Origin: Methylopumilus sp036745495
GTDB lineage: Bacteria > Pseudomonadota > Gammaproteobacteria > Burkholderiales > Methylophilaceae
Reading direction: 5' to 3'
DNA length: 20,580 nucleotides
Assembly: GCA_036745495.1 (NCBI GenBank)
Contig: DAIOGA010000013.1
Coordinates: 1 to 20,580, forward strand
Positions 1 through 7,439 of the stretch are shown here, piece after piece (within the stretch, counting starts at the first letter, position 1; each line of letters begins with the position of its first letter). A model generated the notes under the pieces. That model was not told the DNA's origin. It worked only from the letters and a program-made list of their open reading frames with translations, and made no database searches. The translations under genes were made by a program, and so were the position numbers.

Positions 1-3
1 GTC

Positions 4-1272
4 ATGTTTAATTTTAAATTTCCAAAATTGATAAATAAATTAGGTCCTGGTCTTATCACGGGAGCTGCAGATGATGATCCAAGTGGTATTGCTACTTATT
101 CTCAAGCAGGTGCGCAATATGGTTTTGGTCTTTTATGGACTATGTTTTTTACTTACCCTTTAATGGTGGGTATTCAATTAGTCAGTGCTCGAATCGGTCT
201 TGTCACAGGACGAGGCTTGGCCGAAAATATGCGTCGTTTTTATCCGAAATATGTCACTTGGCCTTTAGTCATTCTTTTACTTGCGGCTAACACCATTAAT
301 ATTGCAGCTGATCTCGCAGCTATGGCAGATGCAGTCAAGCTTGTTGTGGGCGGACCAAGACATCTTTATGCAGTGGGATTTGGTATGAGCTGCTTACTTC
401 TACAAATTTTTATTCCTTACGAACGCTATGTTCGCGTTTTAAAATGGCTCACACTTTCTTTATTTGCTTATGTAGGGACTGTCTTCGCATCTCATGTTGA
501 ATGGAACACGGTGATTAAGGCGACCGTTTTTCCAGAAACTATTTTTACAAGCCAATATGTACTTTTGATTGTGGGTGTTTTTGGAACAACCATTAGCCCT
601 TATCTTTTCTTTTGGCAGGCTGGTCAAGAAGTGGAAGAAGTCCGTGTTAAACATAACACCAATTATTTAAATCATCATCCTCAACATTTAGGTAAACACT
701 TAAAACGCATTCGTATCGATACTGTTGTCGGCATGGGATTTTCAAACCTCATTGCCTTTTTTATTATGTTAACGACTGCGGCCACACTATTTAAAGCAGG
801 CCTTCATGATATTCAAACATCAGCGGAAGCCGCTGAGGCATTAAGACCTATCGCTGGAGAATTTACATTTATTTTATTCGCTGCAGGCATTGTAGGTACA
901 GGGCTCTTAGCTGTGCCTGTATTAGCTGGCTCTGCAGCTTATGCAGTGGCAGAATTACTTAAAAAACCAGCAAGCTTAGGTTTAAGTTTTCATGCGGCTA
1001 AAGATTTTTATGCGGTGATTGCGATTGCAACACTTCTTGGCGTCTTATTAGACTTTAGTGGAATTGATCCGATTAAAGCATTGTTATGGAGTGCCGTAAT
1101 TAACGGTATTGTTGCAGTCCCTTTAATGATTGCTTTGATGCACATGGCATCACGTCCAAAAGTTATGCGATCATTCACTATTGGAAATCATGTGAAATAT
1201 TTAGGTTGGGCTGCTACTTTAGTTATGGCTATTGCTGCAGCAACATTAGGTTTTATGTCATTTTTTAAATAG
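4..1272 (+). CDS. NRAMP-related divalent metal transporter
   Basis: This is a polytopic inner-membrane protein of 422 aa with about 11 hydrophobic segments and the NRAMP (SLC11) fold signatures. NRAMP proteins import divalent metals, usually Mn2+ or Fe2+. The TM1 motif here is D25-P-S-G28 (within GAADDDPSGIATY), where classical NRAMPs have DPGN. The TM6 motif is T195-T-I-S198-P-Y, where classical NRAMPs have A-T-V-M-P-H. The metal-coordinating Asp is therefore kept, but the Asn, the soft-metal-selecting Met and the following His are replaced. That pattern fits an NRAMP-related branch, some members of which have been proposed to carry Mg2+, better than a classical MntH. Substrate assignment is inference. 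The ATG at base 4 lies at the window edge, so upstream control cannot be seen. A MarC-family gene follows after 10 nt and is probably co-transcribed. Confidence 0.85.
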   Translation: MFNFKFPKLINKLGPGLITGAADDDPSGIATYSQAGAQYGFGLLWTMFFTYPLMVGIQLVSARIGLVTGRGLAENMRRFYPKYVTWPLVILLLAANTINIAADLAAMADAVKLVVGGPRHLYAVGFGMSCLLLQIFIPYERYVRVLKWLTLSLFAYVGTVFASHVEWNTVIKATVFPETIFTSQYVLLIVGVFGTTISPYLFFWQAGQEVEEVRVKHNTNYLNHHPQHLGKHLKRIRIDTVVGMGFSNLIAFFIMLTTAATLFKAGLHDIQTSAEAAEALRPIAGEFTFILFAAGIVGTGLLAVPVLAGSAAYAVAELLKKPASLGLSFHAAKDFYAVIAIATLLGVLLDFSGIDPIKALLWSAVINGIVAVPLMIALMHMASRPKVMRSFTIGNHVKYLGWAATLVMAIAAATLGFMSFFK

Positions 1273-1282
1273 AGAATACATC

Positions 1283-1897
1283 ATGATTGAATGGACCTTT
1301 ATTATCAAAACAACGATTGCGCTTATTGCAATTGTAGATCCCATTGGATGCTTGCCACTTTTTCTGAGTCTCACAGGTCAACATAAAACAATTAACAAAA
1401 AAAATGTTGTCAAAATGACCGCAATTACTGTCTTCATCATTCTCGTGACCTCTCTTTTCTTGGGCGATAAAATTTTAAATATGTTCGGTATCACCATGCC
1501 AAGCTTCCAAATTTGTGGTGGAATTCTCCTATTAATTATGGCGATTTCTATGATGTTAGGTAAACATCAAATTATTGAATCTGGGCAAAATGGAGAATCA
1601 GACAAAGAATTAATTGCATTTGTACCTTTAAGCATTCCTCTTTTAGCCGGGCCGGGCGCTATGAGTAATATGATTATTGCAGCACATCAAGCACCTAATT
1701 TTATTAATCAAAGCTTTCTTGTCTTGCCCTGTATAGCAGTATCTCTTTTGATATGGCTCACATTAAGTTTTGCAGAAAATATTTCTAAAATGATTGGCGC
1801 AATTGGTACAAAAATTATTACGCGTGTCATGGGACTGCTTTTAGGATCTATGGCGATTGAATTTATTACAAGAGGCGTTCTAGATATTATTGCGTAA
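1283..1897 (+). CDS. MarC (UPF0056) family integral membrane protein
   Basis: This 204-aa protein has about six membrane segments and the MarC-family hallmark near the N-terminus, V-D-P-I-G followed by PLFLSLT (residues about 18-31). A second family block sits near residues 110-125 (FVPLSIPLLAGPGAMS). Length is normal for the family (about 200-215 aa). The molecular role of MarC/YhgN proteins is not settled; the name comes from its position in the E. coli mar region, and a direct antibiotic-resistance role has not held up. It starts 10 nt after the transporter stop, preceded by a weak purine-rich site (AGAGAA), so it probably shares that transcript. A tiny basic ORF begins 8 nt after its stop. 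Confidence 0.88.
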   Translation: MIEWTFIIKTTIALIAIVDPIGCLPLFLSLTGQHKTINKKNVVKMTAITVFIILVTSLFLGDKILNMFGITMPSFQICGGILLLIMAISMMLGKHQIIESGQNGESDKELIAFVPLSIPLLAGPGAMSNMIIAAHQAPNFINQSFLVLPCIAVSLLIWLTLSFAENISKMIGAIGTKIITRVMGLLLGSMAIEFITRGVLDIIA

Positions 1898-1904
1898 TGC
1901 CTTT

Positions 1905-2045
1905 ATGAACCAAATTCGAAAACTTAAATTACGCTCTCAAACACATTACGCACTTTTTCGTGCTGACTTACCTTTTAAACCTAAAGTTGAAAAAGACAAA
2001 ACTAAGTTTAAAAGGCAGCTTAAACATAAAGTTAAATTCGACTAG
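1905..2045 (+). CDS. small highly basic protein, 46 aa (possibly ArfA-like)
   Basis: An ATG 8 nt after the marC-family stop opens 46 codons ending in TAG. The product begins MNQIRKLKLRSQTHYAL and ends KRQLKHKVKFD. It is very rich in Lys/Arg, with no signal peptide or membrane segment, so it looks like a nucleic-acid or ribosome-binding peptide. Its middle part (D21..F24-K-P-K-V-E-K-D-K32) resembles the D-P-L-F-R-Q-R-V-E-K-N-K block of the ribosome-rescue factor ArfA. However, the GKGSY block that follows in ArfA is absent. A 10-bp inverted repeat lies inside the coding region (1971-1980 with 2006-2015); arfA genes are known for an internal hairpin that gives truncated mRNA. It could equally belong to another small Lys-rich family. 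Being a real gene is likely from its packing and codon use; the ArfA identity is only a suggestion. Confidence 0.5.
   Translation: MNQIRKLKLRSQTHYALFRADLPFKPKVEKDKTKFKRQLKHKVKFD
1971..2015 (+). repeat. inverted repeat / hairpin inside the 46-codon ORF
   Basis: CCTTTTAAAC (1971-1980) is the exact reverse complement of GTTTAAAAGG (2006-2015). An inner AGTT/AACT pair (1985-1988 with 2000-2003) can extend the stem across a small internal loop. No T-run follows directly on either strand, so it is not a standard intrinsic terminator. In an RNA it would form a hairpin in the second half of the small basic ORF. Confidence 0.6.
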
Positions 2046-2294
2046 TTATTTTTTCTTTTTGTCTTTTTTTCGACCGCAAGACATCCAACAAATCATTTTG
2101 CCATCTTGAAAACTATAACGCCCAACAATAAACAATATAGTTGCTAGGAAAACTTGTTGGAATATAAAGATAGGCACATTAAACTCTGTCACGCCATCGT
2201 AAACGCAATGGTATTGAAATGCGGCTGTTGGTACATAAGAAAAAGATAAAGCAAATACTAATAAAGCCAATACGTTATAAGTACATTGTTTCAT
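2046..2294 (-). CDS. hypothetical two-segment membrane protein, 82 aa
   Basis: I do not recognise this family. The protein has a hydrophobic N-terminal segment (about residues 7-26, ending near PTAAF, possibly an uncleaved or cleavable signal), a Cys-containing short loop (YHCVYDG), a second hydrophobic segment (about residues 41-60), a C-W-M-S-C pair and a poly-Lys tail. The four Cys residues and the cytoplasmic Lys tail are its only notable points. It is supported as a real gene by a good ribosome binding site (AAAGGG, the reverse complement of 2302-2307) 7 nt before the ATG. Its stop codon abuts the stop codon of the opposite 46-codon ORF with no base between them. The Lys tail is encoded by the A-rich strand of a T-tract (about 2046-2074), so it may be partly compositional. 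It diverges from the VIT-type transporter. Confidence 0.55.
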   Translation of the reverse strand: MKQCTYNVLALLVFALSFSYVPTAAFQYHCVYDGVTEFNVPIFIFQQVFLATILFIVGRYSFQDGKMICWMSCGRKKDKKKK

Positions 2295-2389
2295 TTTTGA
2301 GCCCTTTAAGATTTAAAAATGTTTTAATTACAAAATCTAATATATAGTATTTTTAACTGCAATTAATATATAAATTTAAAGAGATATCT

Positions 2390-3094
2390 ATGTCAAATGA
2401 TCATCACTCGCATCATTCTGAAACACACTTTACTTCAACTGAAATAGTCCGAGATATTGTCATTGGTATGTCAGATGGTCTGACAGTTCCATTCGCTTTG
2501 GCTGCAGGTTTATCAGCGGCTGTGGATTCTTCAGCGATTATTGTGACTGCTGGATTGGCTGAAGTTGCTGCAGGCTCGATTGCTATGGGTCTGGGTGGAT
2601 ATCTTGCTGGTAAGACAGATATTGAACATTATGATTCCGAATTAAAACGTGAAGCTTACGAAATTAAACATTTACGTGAACGAGAAATTTCAGAAGTTGA
2701 AGAAATACTTTCTGAATATGGACTTAAGGGAAGCGCGCTTAAAACGGTTGTAAAATCTATCACTTCTAATCGCGAACGCTGGCTTAAATTTATGATGAAA
2801 TTCGAATTAAATTTAGAAAAGCCAGATCCGAAAAGAGCATTCATCAGTGCAACAACTATTTCAGTAGCTTATATTGTTGGGGGCCTTATTCCTTTAGCAC
2901 CGTATATCTTCATATCCGAGATCGGACCAGCTCTAAAAATGTCTGTCATTGCAACAAGTATTGCATTGATTTTATTTGGATGGATCAAAGGTCGTTTTAC
3001 AGGTGTAAATCAAGGACGATCAGCGATGCAAACCCTTATCATTGGTGCTTTGGCATCCTCAGCTGCTTTTGGATTAGCTCACTTATTTTCATAA
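2390..3094 (+). CDS. VIT1/CCC1 family iron/manganese transporter
   Basis: This 234-aa membrane protein of the vacuolar iron transporter family exports Fe2+ or Mn2+ across the membrane in characterised members. Family signatures visible are the TM1 block IVIGMSDGLTVPFALAAG (about residues 24-41), the TM2 block ending GSIAMGLGGYLA, and a cytoplasmic helical region rich in acidic residues (about residues 78-110, E-Y-E-I-K-H-L-x-E-x-E and E-V-E-E-I-L) that matches the metal-binding domain of the family. Three further membrane segments follow (about 153-173, 180-198, 213-233). The N-terminus carries a His-rich stretch (HHSHHSETH) that may bind metal. Start chosen at the ATG preceded by AAAGAGA, 5-6 nt upstream. 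Transcribed alone, divergent from the 82-aa gene; the 95-bp gap between them is very AT-rich and must hold its promoter, though no single box stands out. Confidence 0.88.
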   Translation: MSNDHHSHHSETHFTSTEIVRDIVIGMSDGLTVPFALAAGLSAAVDSSAIIVTAGLAEVAAGSIAMGLGGYLAGKTDIEHYDSELKREAYEIKHLREREISEVEEILSEYGLKGSALKTVVKSITSNRERWLKFMMKFELNLEKPDPKRAFISATTISVAYIVGGLIPLAPYIFISEIGPALKMSVIATSIALILFGWIKGRFTGVNQGRSAMQTLIIGALASSAAFGLAHLFS

Positions 3095-3192
3095 AAATTT
3101 TATTAATTAAATTAAGCTTAACAGCCTAGTTTAATTGTAAAATGACGCAATAGATTGAATCTGTTTTTGTATCCTTTTCATTGGAGTTTCGC
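3095..3192 (+). promoter_or_regulatory. leader/promoter region of the RND operon (weak signals)
   Basis: The space between the VIT-type gene and the adaptor gene contains an inverted repeat AATTAAA (3105-3111) / TTTAATT (3130-3136), with a 10-bp palindrome TTAAGCTTAA (3112-3121) inside its loop. A short palindrome AGATTgAATCT follows at 3152-3162. Any of these could be an operator or a weak stem-loop. No convincing -35/-10 pair is visible. GGAG at 3183-3186 is a good ribosome binding site for a TTG start at 3193. Confidence 0.3.
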
Positions 3193-4320
3193 TTGCAATA
3201 CCCTACTTTATTATCCAGATTTGTTGGACTTCTTTTAAGTTTTATATTCTTAACTTTAATAGGCTGTCATAAATCTCAAGATCAACAGGGTATGCCTCCT
3301 AATACTGCATTACCAGTTGCAGTCCTTGAAGTGAATCCAACGACAGTTGCAATCACAGGTGAAGCGGTTGGTCAAACAGAAGGTGCTAAAGAAGTTGAGG
3401 TAAGACCTCGTATAGGTGGCATCTTATTGAAACGAAAATATAATGAAGGTTCCGCTATTAAAGCCGGACAGTCTTTATTTCTAATTGATCCAGAACCTTA
3501 CAAAATCGCATTAAGCCAAGCAAAAGCTCAGCTTGATCAAAGCATTGCGCGAGCAGAACAAGCCAAGCGAGAGAAAAAACGCTTGGAAGGTCTTATTGAT
3601 TCACAATCAATTAGTCAACGCGACTTTGACAATGCAACTTCTGATGAAGCATTTAGCATAGCAGCGGTTTCACAAGCACGTGCAAACCTTAAACAAGCAG
3701 AATTAAATTTATCTTATACCAATGTCACAGCACCTGTAGATGGTATATCAGGTCGTTTCCAATTTTCTGAAGGTGCTCTTGTTTCCGCCAATACAAGTCT
3801 TCTTACTACACTTGTGCAAATTAATCCTATTTGGGTGCGATTTAGTTTTTCTGATAATGAACTTAAAGCACTAGGTGGAGTATTAAATGAAAAAAATATA
3901 GGCGAAGTATCTCTTGTCTTGCCCGACGGTAGCGAATACTCCAAAAAAGGAAAAATTAATTTTGCAGCAACCCAAATTGATCCAACACTCGGCACACAAC
4001 AATTAAGAGCGACATTTGAAAACAATGAACAACAAATTTTGCCGGGTCAATTTGTGCGAGTGCGTGTCACTTCAGGCAAGAAAGATGGTGTATTTTTAGT
4101 GCCTCAATTAGCAGTTCTAAACTCTGACCAAGGTAGATTTGTATTTGTTGTAAATGAAAAAAATCAAGCCAACCCTCGACCAGTTGTTACCGGTGAATGG
4201 AAAGGCCAAGACTGGGTCATTCTTAACGGTCTAAAATCCGGTGATAAAGTCATTGTGAATAACCTTATTAAGATTCGTCCAGGCATGCCAGTAACCATCA
4301 TGCCTACCCCTCAAAAATAA
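3193..4320 (+). CDS. RND efflux periplasmic adaptor (membrane fusion) lipoprotein
   Basis: This is the adaptor subunit of a tripartite efflux pump (AcrA/MexA type); it bridges the inner-membrane permease and the outer-membrane channel. I place the start at TTG 3193, because GGAG (3183-3186) sits 6 nt before it. The in-frame TTG at 3181 overlaps that site and would put the charged residues E-F-R in front. With the later start the protein is 375 aa. It begins with a lipoprotein signal and lipobox L-I-G-C, with Cys25 as the acylated residue. Then come the barrel-sandwich (lipoyl-like) half-motifs (VEVRPRIGG about residues 67-75; TAPVDGISGRFQFSEGALVS about 181-200) flanking an alpha-hairpin coiled coil (about 100-165) and C-terminal beta-barrel and membrane-proximal domains. 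Its stop overlaps the permease ATG by one base (TAATG). Confidence 0.93.
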   Translation: MQYPTLLSRFVGLLLSFIFLTLIGCHKSQDQQGMPPNTALPVAVLEVNPTTVAITGEAVGQTEGAKEVEVRPRIGGILLKRKYNEGSAIKAGQSLFLIDPEPYKIALSQAKAQLDQSIARAEQAKREKKRLEGLIDSQSISQRDFDNATSDEAFSIAAVSQARANLKQAELNLSYTNVTAPVDGISGRFQFSEGALVSANTSLLTTLVQINPIWVRFSFSDNELKALGGVLNEKNIGEVSLVLPDGSEYSKKGKINFAATQIDPTLGTQQLRATFENNEQQILPGQFVRVRVTSGKKDGVFLVPQLAVLNSDQGRFVFVVNEKNQANPRPVVTGEWKGQDWVILNGLKSGDKVIVNNLIKIRPGMPVTIMPTPQK

Positions 4321-7300
4321 TGAGTAAATTTTTTATTACGCGGCCTATTTTTGCTGCGGTTATTTCAATCATCATTGTTTTAGCTGGTATTGCTGCTGCA
4401 TTTAAATTATCTATTGCTCAATATCCGCAAATCGCACCGCCCACAGTTATTATTTCTGCAAATTATCCTGGTGCAAGTGCGGAAACACTTTCTAAAACAG
4501 TTGCAGGTCCTATTGAAGAACAATTAAGTGGCGTAGAAGGTCTGCTTTATTTTAATTCAAGTACCGACTCAAGCGGTACGCTCACAATTACAGCGACTTT
4601 TGAAATTGGAACAAATATTGACCAGGCCACATTCAATGTAAGTAATCGAGTAAATATCGCATTACCCCGACTGCCTGAAAATGTTAGGCGAACAGGTGTT
4701 GTAGTCCAAAAAAAATCAAATGACATTCTTTTGGTTGTCATGCTGACTTCAAAAGATAAGCAATTTGACCCACTTTATCTCAGTAACTATGCAACACTTA
4801 ATGTGTTAGATGAAATCAAGCGCGTTAAAGGCGTGGGTGACGCCAATATTTTTGGTGCACAAGATTACTCAATGCGTATTTGGCTTAAACCCGATCGCAT
4901 GGCACAACTCGGTATCACAACATCAGATATAGCGAATGCCATTCAAAGTCAAAATGCACAATATGCTGCAGGCAAAATTGGCCAAGAACCATCGACAAAT
5001 AATCAACAACTTATATACACAGTCAATGCTAAAGGCCGCTTAGTTGATCCAAATGAATTTGGCAATATTATCATTCGTGCTAATGGGCCAAATGGTGTTC
5101 TTTATCTTAAAGATATTGCACGTATTGAATTAGGTGCTCAATCCTATGATATAAGTTCAACGCTTAATGGCAAGCCAGGTGTTGGCATACCTATCTTTCT
5201 TCAAACAGGTTCAAATGCCCTAGATACAGCTAAAGGTATTAAAGAAAAAATGGCGGAGCTTAAAGAGCGCTTCCCAAAAGGTATGGATTATGAAATTCCA
5301 TATGACACCAGTAGCTTTGTTAAAGCTTCTATGGGCGAAGTTTTTAAAACATTACTCGAAGCCATGGTGCTTGTTGTCATTGTGGTATTTTTATTTTTAC
5401 AAAACTGGCGCGCCACTTTAATTCCTATCATTGCAGTGCCTATTTCTTTAGTGGGCACATTTGCCGGCTTATATCTTTTTGGGTTTTCAATTAACACATT
5501 GACACTTTTTGCCATGGTCTTATCCATTGGAATTGTGGTCGATGATGCCATTGTTGTGTTAGAAAATATTGAACGTCTTATGTCGGAAGAAAAACTTTCT
5601 CCGATTAAAGCGGCGATCAAATCTATGGAACAAGTAGCTGCAGCAGTTGTCGCTATTGTATTAGTGCTTTGTGCTGTATTTGTCCCTGTAGCTTTTATGG
5701 GCGGCATCGCAGGGGAGCTCTATCGTCAGTTTGCTGTCACAGTAGCTGTAGCCGTTGTGATTTCTGGTATTGTTGCATTGACTTTAACGCCGGCGCTTTG
5801 TGCCATTATCTTAAATCCTAATACTATTCATTCTAAATTTTTTGATCGCTTTAATAATGGATTTCATCGCCTCACTCGTTTTTATATCAGTGTAGTTAAT
5901 TCAACACTTCATCATCGTCTGATTGGTGGCATCATTTTTGTGGGTATTTTGATCAGCGCTTTTTTTCTTTTTAAATCCACACCAACAAGCTTTATTCCTC
6001 CTGAGGATCAAGGTTATGTTATCACTGCCGTGATGCTTCCAGATGGTGCAACCATATCACGCACCTCAAAAACGACTGAGGCCGTTCGTTCAGTCATTGC
6101 AAAAGATCCTGCAAGTACCTTCCAATTTGTGGTCAATGGTTATGATCTGATCGGGGGTGGTAATAAATCAAATGCAAGTACTATGTTTGTCCGTTTAAAA
6201 GATTGGTCTGAACGCAAATCTACAGCGGGTGATATTGTAAAAAAATTATTTGGCATAGGTATGTCACAACCTGATGGTTTAGCCATCGCATTTAATCCTC
6301 CTTCGATTCGCGGCCTTGGAAGTTCTGGCAGTATGGAAATTTATATTCAAAGCCGAGGCGATACTGACCCTATGCATCTTTACACGGCTGTTAATATTTT
6401 CATAGAAGCTTTAAAAAAAGAACCTCGACTTGCAGGTATTAATACATTCTTTAGGCCAACAGTGCCTCAACTTTTTGTTGAAGTCGACGAAGCAAAAGCC
6501 ATTAGCTTAGGTATACCTATTGCAAGTATTTACGACACACTACAAAGTACTATGGGTTCTCTTTATGTGAACGACTTTAATAAGTCCGGTAGGACTTATC
6601 GCGTTCAACTTCAAGCAGAAGCGCCTTATCGGATGAAGCCTGATGATCTAGGTAAAGTTTATGTGCGCTCAAATTCAGGTGCTATGATTCCACTTTCTGC
6701 TGTAAGCACAGTAAATAATATTGTAGGTGCAGAACAACTAGAACGCTTTAATGGCCTTCTTTCAGCTAAAGTATTAGCAGGTGGTGCACCAGGTATCAGT
6801 TCTGGTGACGCCATTAAACTCATAGAAAAGGTCGCCAAAGAAAGTTTACCTGATGGATATCAGCTCGCTTGGACTGGACAGGCCTATCAAGAAAAACGCA
6901 CAGGTTCCGCTGCAATTTTTGCTTTTGGCTTTGCCATTATTATGGTCTTCCTTATTCTCGCTGCACAATTTGAAACTTGGATTTTACCTCTCGCAGTGAT
7001 TATGGCAGTTCCTTTCGCGGTCACTGGCGCATTATTGGCTGTGATGGTTCGTGGCATGCCTAATGATATTTATTTCCAGATTGGTTTAATTACGCTGGTC
7101 GGATTAGCCGCTAAAAACGCAATTCTGATTGTTGAATTTGCAAGTCAAAAAATGGAAGAAGGTATGCCTGTTATGGAAGCTGCGATCGAAGCGGCGCGCT
7201 TAAGATTTAGGCCTATAGTGATGACATCTATGGCATTTGTGTTTGGTATTGTCCCCCTTGTTGTAGCAACAGGTGCAGGTGCTGCAGCCAGACAATCTAT

Positions 7301-7439
7301 GGGCACGGGTGTATTTGGTGGCATGATTTTAGCCACCTTTATTGCCACTATTTTTATTCCGCTTTTCTTCGTCTGGTTGAGCGGACATCATATTCGACAT
7401 CACGGTCATTTAGATGATGAGGATAAAAAAATAAAATGA
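4320..7439 (+). CDS. RND multidrug efflux permease (HAE1 family, AcrB/MexB-like)
   Basis: At 1039 aa this has the expected length for a proton-driven hydrophobe/amphiphile exporter of the HAE1 family. The N-terminus (SKFFITRPIFAAVISI) is the typical TM1 entry. TM4 carries the proton-relay pair D408-D409 (VDDAIVVLENIERL) and TM10 carries the matching Lys932 (GLAAKNAILIVEFAS), so the pump looks active. Two large periplasmic porter/docking regions lie between TM1-TM2 (about residues 30-335) and TM7-TM8 (about 560-865). The drug range cannot be told from sequence by eye. It is translationally coupled to the adaptor upstream (1-nt overlap) and to the outer-membrane factor downstream (ATGA overlap). 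No TetR-, LysR- or two-component regulator lies beside the operon, so control is remote or absent. Confidence 0.95.
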   Translation: MSKFFITRPIFAAVISIIIVLAGIAAAFKLSIAQYPQIAPPTVIISANYPGASAETLSKTVAGPIEEQLSGVEGLLYFNSSTDSSGTLTITATFEIGTNIDQATFNVSNRVNIALPRLPENVRRTGVVVQKKSNDILLVVMLTSKDKQFDPLYLSNYATLNVLDEIKRVKGVGDANIFGAQDYSMRIWLKPDRMAQLGITTSDIANAIQSQNAQYAAGKIGQEPSTNNQQLIYTVNAKGRLVDPNEFGNIIIRANGPNGVLYLKDIARIELGAQSYDISSTLNGKPGVGIPIFLQTGSNALDTAKGIKEKMAELKERFPKGMDYEIPYDTSSFVKASMGEVFKTLLEAMVLVVIVVFLFLQNWRATLIPIIAVPISLVGTFAGLYLFGFSINTLTLFAMVLSIGIVVDDAIVVLENIERLMSEEKLSPIKAAIKSMEQVAAAVVAIVLVLCAVFVPVAFMGGIAGELYRQFAVTVAVAVVISGIVALTLTPALCAIILNPNTIHSKFFDRFNNGFHRLTRFYISVVNSTLHHRLIGGIIFVGILISAFFLFKSTPTSFIPPEDQGYVITAVMLPDGATISRTSKTTEAVRSVIAKDPASTFQFVVNGYDLIGGGNKSNASTMFVRLKDWSERKSTAGDIVKKLFGIGMSQPDGLAIAFNPPSIRGLGSSGSMEIYIQSRGDTDPMHLYTAVNIFIEALKKEPRLAGINTFFRPTVPQLFVEVDEAKAISLGIPIASIYDTLQSTMGSLYVNDFNKSGRTYRVQLQAEAPYRMKPDDLGKVYVRSNSGAMIPLSAVSTVNNIVGAEQLERFNGLLSAKVLAGGAPGISSGDAIKLIEKVAKESLPDGYQLAWTGQAYQEKRTGSAAIFAFGFAIIMVFLILAAQFETWILPLAVIMAVPFAVTGALLAVMVRGMPNDIYFQIGLITLVGLAAKNAILIVEFASQKMEEGMPVMEAAIEAARLRFRPIVMTSMAFVFGIVPLVVATGAGAAARQSMGTGVFGGMILATFIATIFIPLFFVWLSGHHIRHHGHLDDEDKKIK

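Noticed and set aside
3181..3192. TTG 3181 as start of the adaptor.
   Set aside because: It coincides with the Shine-Dalgarno sequence; TTG 3193 has correct spacing and gives a proper lipoprotein signal.
5288..5707. A 139-codon minus-strand open frame inside the permease gene, and similar ones at 3714-4025, 8167-8511, 11627-11911 and 19154-19471.
   Set aside because: Their products are low-complexity or Ser/Thr-rich, they lack ribosome binding sites, and they lie wholly opposite strongly conserved genes; they are shadows.
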